From contig URGA01000060.1 in the NCBI GenBank assembly GCA_900547275.1, positions 1 to 12,073 of the forward strand: 12,073 bases of DNA, written 5' to 3'. The notes beneath the pieces were generated by a model. The model had not been told where the DNA came from, searched no databases, and saw nothing but the letters and a program-made list of their open reading frames with translations. Below are positions 8,093 to 12,073 of this stretch, in pieces. The stretch is from an uncultured Oscillospiraceae bacterium. GTDB taxonomy: Bacteria; Bacillota; Clostridia; Oscillospirales; Acutalibacteraceae. Position 1 is the stretch's first letter. Each line of letters starts with the position of its first letter. Both the position numbers and the translations under genes were made by a program.

Positions 8093-8121
8093 TGGACAAA
8101 GCTATTTTCAGTTGATATAAT
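8093..8121 (+). promoter_or_regulatory. Predicted sigma-A promoter of the femX-racemase pair
   Basis: TGGACA at 8093-8098 (5 of 6) and a perfect TATAAT at 8116-8121 are 17 bases apart. Transcription would start near 8128, about 20 bases before the start codon, with a strong AGGAG at 8138-8142. It stands back to back with the lacZ promoter in a 143-base spacer; the two -35 boxes are 29 bases apart and do not overlap. Confidence 0.65.
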
Positions 8122-8148
8122 AATTACAGAAATCGGAAGGAGTTATCT

Positions 8149-9186
8149 ATGATAGAGCGTGTAAATAAAGAAAATCTTGCTGAATACGAAGCATTTATTC
8201 AAAAACATCCGAAAGGACTTTTTCAGCATTCGTCAAAATGGGCTAAAGTAAAATCCGCCTGGAAATGGGAAGCTGTAATGTGTAAAGATGAAAACGGCGA
8301 AATCAAAGGCTCAGCCGACGTGCTTATAAGAACAGTACCTGTAATCAAAGCATCTCTTCTCTACTGCTGCAGAGGATTTGTTGCGGATGAAGACGATTTT
8401 GACACCTTTGATAAACTTTTTGACGCACTGCTTGAAATTGCTAAAGAATATAAAGGCTACTGCATTAAAATCGACCCAGAGATAACGGTTGAAAATAAAG
8501 CATATAAGGATTACCTGCTGAAAAAGGGATTTATTGAACTTAATCCCGGCTGTATGGATTTTGAAAACGTTCAGCCTCGTTTCGTTTACTGCTTCGACTA
8601 CAACGGCATGAACGAAGAAGAACTTATGCTGACTTTCAAAGCCGATTACCGCAACAGAATTCGCAAGGCACCTAAAAAAGGCGTTGAAGTAAAGGTTATG
8701 GGCACAGAAGCGCTTGACGATTTTGTTCGCATTATGCAGGAAACCGGCGAGCGCGACCACTTCTCAACAAGACCGAAAGAATATTTTGAGAAAATAATGA
8801 ACTGCATGGGAGACGACTGCCGCCTATACATGGCGTATTACGAAGGCAAGGCAATTGCCGGAACACTGGCTATCAAATGGGGCCAGAACGTAATGAAATA
8901 TCAGTACGGCGCTTCATCAAACGCTCACCGCAACGTTTATCCCAACTACGCTCTTCAGTGGGCTATGATGCAATGGGGCATGGAATGCGGATGCAAAGTC
9001 TATGACTTCGGCGGAATCAGCGGTGACTGTCAAAACCCGGACAACCCTCATTACGGACTGTGGCGCTTTAAGCACGGTTTCGGCGGCTACATGAAAGAAT
9101 TTATCGGTGAATTCGACTACGTAATCAACAAACCGATTTATAAGCTTTACAATTTAGCGACAAAGGTATTGGAAAAAGTAAGATAA
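8149..9186 (+). CDS. FemAB/FemX-family peptidoglycan bridge aminoacyltransferase
   Basis: A 345-residue cytoplasmic enzyme of the Fem family, which transfers an amino acid from aminoacyl-tRNA to the third-position diamino acid of the peptidoglycan precursor's stem peptide, starting or extending interpeptide bridges. Two GNAT-like halves are expected. Visible signatures are FKADYRNRIRKAPKKGVE at 163-180, the YQYGASS...PNYALQW...YDFGGI stretch at 251-290, and GLWRFKHGFGGYMKEFIGEFD at 303-323, which closes Fem C-termini. The length and the lack of an inserted coiled-coil arm resemble Weissella FemX rather than staphylococcal FemA. The amino acid added cannot be read from the sequence. The start is well supported by AGGAG at 6-base spacing. 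The stop codon shares one base with the next gene's ATG (TAATG), implying coupled translation with a racemase and a joint cell-wall role. Confidence 0.88.
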   Translation: MIERVNKENLAEYEAFIQKHPKGLFQHSSKWAKVKSAWKWEAVMCKDENGEIKGSADVLIRTVPVIKASLLYCCRGFVADEDDFDTFDKLFDALLEIAKEYKGYCIKIDPEITVENKAYKDYLLKKGFIELNPGCMDFENVQPRFVYCFDYNGMNEEELMLTFKADYRNRIRKAPKKGVEVKVMGTEALDDFVRIMQETGERDHFSTRPKEYFEKIMNCMGDDCRLYMAYYEGKAIAGTLAIKWGQNVMKYQYGASSNAHRNVYPNYALQWAMMQWGMECGCKVYDFGGISGDCQNPDNPHYGLWRFKHGFGGYMKEFIGEFDYVINKPIYKLYNLATKVLEKVR

Positions 9187-10262
9187 TGAGCAGATACGTT
9201 ATTGACAGAACAAAACTTATTGAAAACATCCGCTGGATACAGGAAAAAGCCGGTGTTCCCGTTATAGGAGTTGTAAAGGGAAACGGTTACGGATTTGGCA
9301 TTAAGGAAATGGCGCGCACTCTCAAGGGGTGCTCCGTCAAGACATTTGCCGTAACGGAAGTTACGGATATTGATGAACTTCGTTCCGTCCTCAGTGATGA
9401 AGATGATATTCTCGTTATGCGCTCAACCTGCATTGAAGAGGAAGCAAAACTGATTGCCTCATCAGGCAGTATCGCCACAATCGGAAGCGCAAAAGCTGCC
9501 GAAGTGATGAACAGCGTTTCCGCTTCACTGGGCGTAAAAACGCGCTGTCATCTGAAAATCGACACGGGAATGGGTCGCTACGGTTTCATGCCGTCTCAGG
9601 TAGAAGAAGCAATCGAATGCTACAAACTTCCAAACCTTGAATTCACAGGCGCATATACTCATTTTAGTTCTGCTTTTCACAACGCTGAACTTACAAATAC
9701 ACAGCTTACAATGTTTAAAGACACTGTAAAACAGATTAGGGACGCAGGATTTGAAACGGGAATGCTTCACGCCGCAAACTCCCCTGCTCTGCTTAATGTT
9801 CCCGGAGTATCGCTTGACGCGGTGCGCATCGGCTCTGCATTTACAGGACGTGTTATTACAAAAGAAAAAACACCGCTTCACCGACTTGGCTCACTGGAAG
9901 CTGAAGTTATTGATATAAAAACCGTTCCTGCAGGATATGCGGTAGGGTACAACGGTCTTTATAAAACAAAGAGAGAAACGAAGATTGCCATTGTTCCAAT
10001 AGGTCATTACGACGGATTTGGACTGACAAAAGAGAAAGAAATACATGATTTTCACTCCGTTTTATCTTCTCTCAAACAATTTGCAAAAAAACAGCAAATG
10101 TATATGAGAATTGGCGGACGTATGTTTCACGTTATCGGTGAAATAGGCTTGTCACACACTGCGCTTGACGTAACAGGAAGCGACGTTAAAGTCGGCGATA
10201 ACGCAAGCTGTGATATTTCGCCGCTGATGGTTAATCCTAGAGTTCCAAGGGTTTACAAATAA
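9186..10262 (+). CDS. Alanine racemase-family PLP enzyme, divergent C-terminal active site
   Basis: A 358-residue fold-type III PLP enzyme predicted to interconvert L- and D-amino acids, classically alanine for peptidoglycan. The N-terminal TIM barrel has the PLP lysine K31 in VVKGNGYG with Y35, the KIDTGMGR loop ending at R131, H159 in YTHF, and R214 in VRIGS. The C-terminal domain keeps the catalytic tyrosine Y255 (AVGY) and the terminal RVPRVY. Three differences stand out. The usual PVGYADG is PIGHYDG (271-277). The segment after it is lengthened (about 281-303). The RVCMDQ motif, which lends Cys-Met-Asp to the partner subunit's active site, is EIGLSH (319-324). The region before the last motif is also shortened. 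It may therefore be an alanine racemase paralogue or act on another amino acid; alr is withheld for that reason. It is translationally coupled to the femX-like gene and followed by a terminator. Confidence 0.8.
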   Translation: MSRYVIDRTKLIENIRWIQEKAGVPVIGVVKGNGYGFGIKEMARTLKGCSVKTFAVTEVTDIDELRSVLSDEDDILVMRSTCIEEEAKLIASSGSIATIGSAKAAEVMNSVSASLGVKTRCHLKIDTGMGRYGFMPSQVEEAIECYKLPNLEFTGAYTHFSSAFHNAELTNTQLTMFKDTVKQIRDAGFETGMLHAANSPALLNVPGVSLDAVRIGSAFTGRVITKEKTPLHRLGSLEAEVIDIKTVPAGYAVGYNGLYKTKRETKIAIVPIGHYDGFGLTKEKEIHDFHSVLSSLKQFAKKQQMYMRIGGRMFHVIGEIGLSHTALDVTGSDVKVGDNASCDISPLMVNPRVPRVYK

Positions 10263-10269
10263 AAAATTA

Positions 10270-10310
10270 AAGCGATTGGGGTTTTCCCTCAATCGCTTAT
10301 TTTTTCATTA
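10270..10310. terminator. Bidirectional intrinsic terminator between racemase and membrane-protein genes
   Basis: AAGCGATTG (10270-10278) pairs perfectly with CAATCGCTT (10290-10298). GGG/CCC (10279-10281 with 10286-10288) extends the stem past one bulged T, closing a TTTT loop. Rightward transcripts meet ATTTTTT at 10299-10305; leftward transcripts meet TTAATTTTTT (10270-10261). It therefore serves both the femX-racemase pair and the convergent membrane-protein gene, whose stop codon (10297-10299) overlaps the stem. Confidence 0.88.
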
Positions 10311-10830
10311 TTTTTCTTAATCGTATTTCAATTTTTTTCTTATACAAAACAGTCAGCAGACCTAAAAGTTTTTCATAAAGCTGGAAAAGGATATTCATAA
10401 TTATCCAGAATATTATCAGAAATGCTTTTCCGTCGCCGGCGGACTGAAACGGAATTCCGAAAGCGTAAAAGAGCAAAACATTTACCCCGACTAAAGCGGC
10501 GTTAAAGATAATCAGTTTTATTCCCCATCTCAGGGCTGAAAATCTGATTTTTTCGATAAACAGTCTGATAATAGTATAGTAGCCGAAAAAGAGCACATAC
10601 ATAAGCATACATTCTTTATCTGGCACAAGAAAGAAACTTAGTACGGACGTTGCAAAATAAGTTATCCAAGCAGAAGAAAAGCCGAAAGTGCTTACCAGAG
10701 CAATCATAAGTATCCCCGTAATCATGGGGCAGATATATGAAAAAACGGTCAATACTCCGCCGAGAAAAAGCAGCAGTACAGACAGCGCAGTACACATTCC
10801 GCACATTGCGGCTTTTGACGCCGGACTCAT
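10297..10830 (-). CDS. Small polytopic membrane protein, possibly ECF S-component-like
   Basis: A 177-residue, very hydrophobic protein with about six predicted membrane helices (roughly 12-30, 34-50, 54-68, 75-90, 103-125 and 136-158) and a basic C-terminal tail (KKKIEIRLRKIMKK). The N-terminal stretch, a short charged start then a small-residue helix AAMCGMCTALSVLLLFLGG, and the LSFFLVPDKE motif before the fourth helix recall uncharacterised clostridial membrane proteins resembling substrate-binding S subunits of ECF vitamin transporters. That similarity is an impression from memory and no ligand can be named. The start is supported by AGAGGTGG at 10835-10842, 7 bases away from its GAGG core. 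It is monocistronic, with its own predicted promoter and a shared terminator, and converges on the racemase gene. Confidence 0.75.
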   Translation of the reverse strand: MSPASKAAMCGMCTALSVLLLFLGGVLTVFSYICPMITGILMIALVSTFGFSSAWITYFATSVLSFFLVPDKECMLMYVLFFGYYTIIRLFIEKIRFSALRWGIKLIIFNAALVGVNVLLFYAFGIPFQSAGDGKAFLIIFWIIMNILFQLYEKLLGLLTVLYKKKIEIRLRKIMKK

Positions 10831-10869
10831 TTTACCACCTCTGTTTAATACATTCTTAATTCAAAAATA

Positions 10870-10898
10870 AGCATATCACTTTTAATAAAATATGTAAA
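10870..10898 (-). promoter_or_regulatory. Predicted promoter of the membrane-protein gene, extended -10
   Basis: On the minus strand TTTACA (10898-10893, 5 of 6) is followed after 17 bases by TATGCT (10875-10870, 4 of 6). The -10 is preceded by TGA, which makes a TGn extended -10 and may offset the weak hexamer. Transcription would start near 10863, about 33 bases before the ATG. Confidence 0.45.
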
Positions 10899-10944
10899 GA
10901 GTATGAATAAGAGGTAAAAATTTATTCAATTCTTGCTTTTTCTA

Positions 10945-10973
10945 TTTACTTTTTTATATTAAAAGAATATAAT
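10945..10973 (+). promoter_or_regulatory. Predicted sigma-A promoter of the lipoprotein gene
   Basis: TTTACT at 10945-10950 (4 of 6) lies 17 bases before a perfect TATAAT at 10968-10973. Transcription would start near 10980, so the leader is short. The 174-base spacer 10831-11004 holds this promoter, the divergent one for the membrane protein, and nothing else recognisable. Confidence 0.55.
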
Positions 10974-10990
10974 CATAGATACGAAATAAA

Positions 10991-11007
10991 AAGGGGTGTT
11001 TTCCTTG
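10991..11007 (+). promoter_or_regulatory. Ribosome binding site that selects the TTG start of the lipoprotein gene
   Basis: AAGGGG at 10991-10996 is 8 bases before TTG 11005-11007. The upstream in-frame GTG (10996-10998) overlaps this ribosome binding site and has no other site in front of it, so TTG is the likely start. It also gives a conventional MKK signal-peptide N-terminus. Confidence 0.7.
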
Positions 11008-11970
11008 AAAAAGAGTATTGCGATTTTGCTGGCGCTTGCGGTTTTGGTTTCATGCGGTTTCGCAGCTTGTTCTTCAGGTAACGACGACGGCGCAAAAACG
11101 ACTGTTAAAGAAGGTCTTGAAAGCGCAGACACAGAATACGGTACCGAACTTGACGAAGAAGGCAATCCCGTAGACGTTGAATACGTAAAAGACAAAGACG
11201 GTAAAGTTACCGCTTACGTTATCGACTCCAAAACCGGCGAACGCCAAAAGGATAAATTAGGAAGAGACGTAACGGTAAAGATTGCCGAAACAACGACAAA
11301 AAAAGATAACGACAGCAAAGACGACAGTGACGATGAAGATTCTAAGGGTCCCGGAACAACCGGCCCGACTGAAAACACTGCAGTTACTGACGGCTCAGCA
11401 GGCACGACTTCAGACGAGCTGACAACAATTGAGGCGAAGGATGACGTTGTTCCGAAAACCAGTGATTCAGGAGAGCGAGTTAAGTTCAACGAAAAAGATC
11501 TCCAGAACATTGCAAGCATGCTTGAAGTTCCCGGAATTACCGCTTTCAGCTATGAAAACAGCGACGGTATTGACGCAGGAATGGCAGTGCATGTAGCAAT
11601 TTGGATGGCTCAGCGCGAAGGCCTCAGCAGTTCTTCTTTCCCGTCAGGCACAGTAGTTCTTGACCTGTTTAAATATTATGGTCAGACCGTTGTAAACTTT
11701 AAATCCAACTGCAATGAAGCGGCTAAAAAAGAAGGCAGTCCGATTTCTTACAGTGCAGATGACGGAATATTTAAAATTACCGACGGCGAGAAAAAGGAAC
11801 AGACCGTTAAAATCACCCGCGTTGAAAATCTCGGCAATAACAACTACTATAAAGTTGTAGGAACCGTAAGCGGCGTTAAAAACATCAGTAAAGTTAATGC
11901 GGTTGTTCAGAAAAACAAACTTGACACTGACCTCGGTTTCTCAATCAAAGCTGTTAAATGGTCAAAATAA
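11005..11970 (+). CDS. Predicted lipoprotein of unknown function with acidic Thr/Ser/Asp linker
   Basis: A 321-residue protein, read from TTG, that I cannot assign to a known family. It begins with a type II-like signal sequence: MKK, a hydrophobic core (about 5-16), and two candidate lipid-attachment cysteines, C17 in LVSC and C22 in FAAC. C22, followed by SSGNDDG, looks the more natural mature start, while C17 fits the lipobox consensus better. Then come an acidic region (about 35-95, with DEEGNPVDVEYVKDKDGK), a low-complexity linker rich in T, S, D, K and G (about 96-157) that may span the cell wall, and a globular C-terminal domain (about 160-321) ending in a beta-rich stretch. Expected location is the outer face of the membrane. 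A short leader and good promoter suggest a single-gene transcript. No terminator was found downstream within the window. Confidence 0.75.
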   Translation: MKKSIAILLALAVLVSCGFAACSSGNDDGAKTTVKEGLESADTEYGTELDEEGNPVDVEYVKDKDGKVTAYVIDSKTGERQKDKLGRDVTVKIAETTTKKDNDSKDDSDDEDSKGPGTTGPTENTAVTDGSAGTTSDELTTIEAKDDVVPKTSDSGERVKFNEKDLQNIASMLEVPGITAFSYENSDGIDAGMAVHVAIWMAQREGLSSSSFPSGTVVLDLFKYYGQTVVNFKSNCNEAAKKEGSPISYSADDGIFKITDGEKKEQTVKITRVENLGNNNYYKVVGTVSGVKNISKVNAVVQKNKLDTDLGFSIKAVKWSK

Positions 11971-12021
11971 TCCGCAAACCGAAAGTAATAAAACAAGTTA
12001 TACTAAAAAAGCAGAGGCAAA

Positions 12022-12073
12022 TGAACTGCCCCAAATTGTGCAGACAGTACAAAAAAGCACCTAAATGGTAGAA
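12022..12073. mobile_element. Possible terminus of an IS150/IS3-type insertion sequence (partial)
   Basis: From 12022 the sequence reads TGAACTGCCCCAAATTGTG and continues into CAGACAG. This resembles terminal inverted repeats of the IS150 branch of the IS3 family, which begin TG and have the pattern ACTGCACCC...TTGTTGGAC. The window ends about 50 bases in, so neither a transposase frame nor the opposite end can be seen. The ATG at 12065 has no convincing ribosome binding site. The rest of 11971-12021 holds nothing recognisable. Confidence 0.25.

Noticed and set aside
10905..10927. GAATAA/TTATTC inverted repeat between the divergent membrane-protein and lipoprotein genes, as an operator.
   Set aside because: Six AT-rich pairs with an 11-base gap are expected by chance in such a spacer.
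12016..12030. GGCA/TGCC hairpin after the lipoprotein gene as a terminator.
   Set aside because: It has only four base pairs, a seven-base loop and no T tract downstream.

Overview
The window looks like a chromosomal segment of a low-to-moderate GC Gram-positive anaerobe of the Clostridia, most plausibly the Ruminococcaceae/Oscillospiraceae. This is inferred from an RNase M5 gene, TmcAL (YlbM family), strong AGGAGG-type ribosome binding sites, sigma-A-like promoters and a lipoprotein with an acidic, Thr/Ser/Asp-rich linker. No RNA gene, CRISPR array or complete mobile element is visible.

Left part (1-8005). tmcAL (+) converges on a leftward gene string: lacZ-type GH2 beta-galactosidase, comEC, holA, rnmV. 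comEC/holA overlap by 13 bases, holA/rnmV by 4, and lacZ and comEC are 9 bases apart, so all four may be one transcript from a single good promoter upstream of lacZ. comEC-holA is a common Firmicutes neighbourhood; a 1050-residue sugar hydrolase at its head is not. At the tmcAL/rnmV junction the 3' ends overlap by 19 bases. Each transcript appears to have its intrinsic terminator inside the coding region of the other gene.

Middle (8006-10300). A 143-base spacer holds back-to-back promoters. The rightward one drives a FemAB/FemX-type peptidoglycan bridge aminoacyltransferase gene whose stop overlaps the start of a fold-type III PLP racemase gene (alanine racemase family). The pair reads as a cell-wall module and ends at a clear bidirectional hairpin terminator. 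The racemase keeps the PLP lysine and the catalytic tyrosine but has lost the usual C-terminal Cys-Met-Asp active-site segment, so its substrate is open.

Right part (10297-12073). A small six-helix membrane protein (ECF S-component-like, unproven) is divergent from a predicted lipoprotein of unknown function that most likely starts at TTG. The last ~50 bases resemble the terminus of an IS150/IS3-type insertion sequence, but the window ends too soon to tell.

Overall this is mostly housekeeping DNA. The points most worth following are the interlocked terminators, the ComEC whose C-terminal domain lacks metallo-beta-lactamase metal ligands, and the divergent racemase coupled to FemX.
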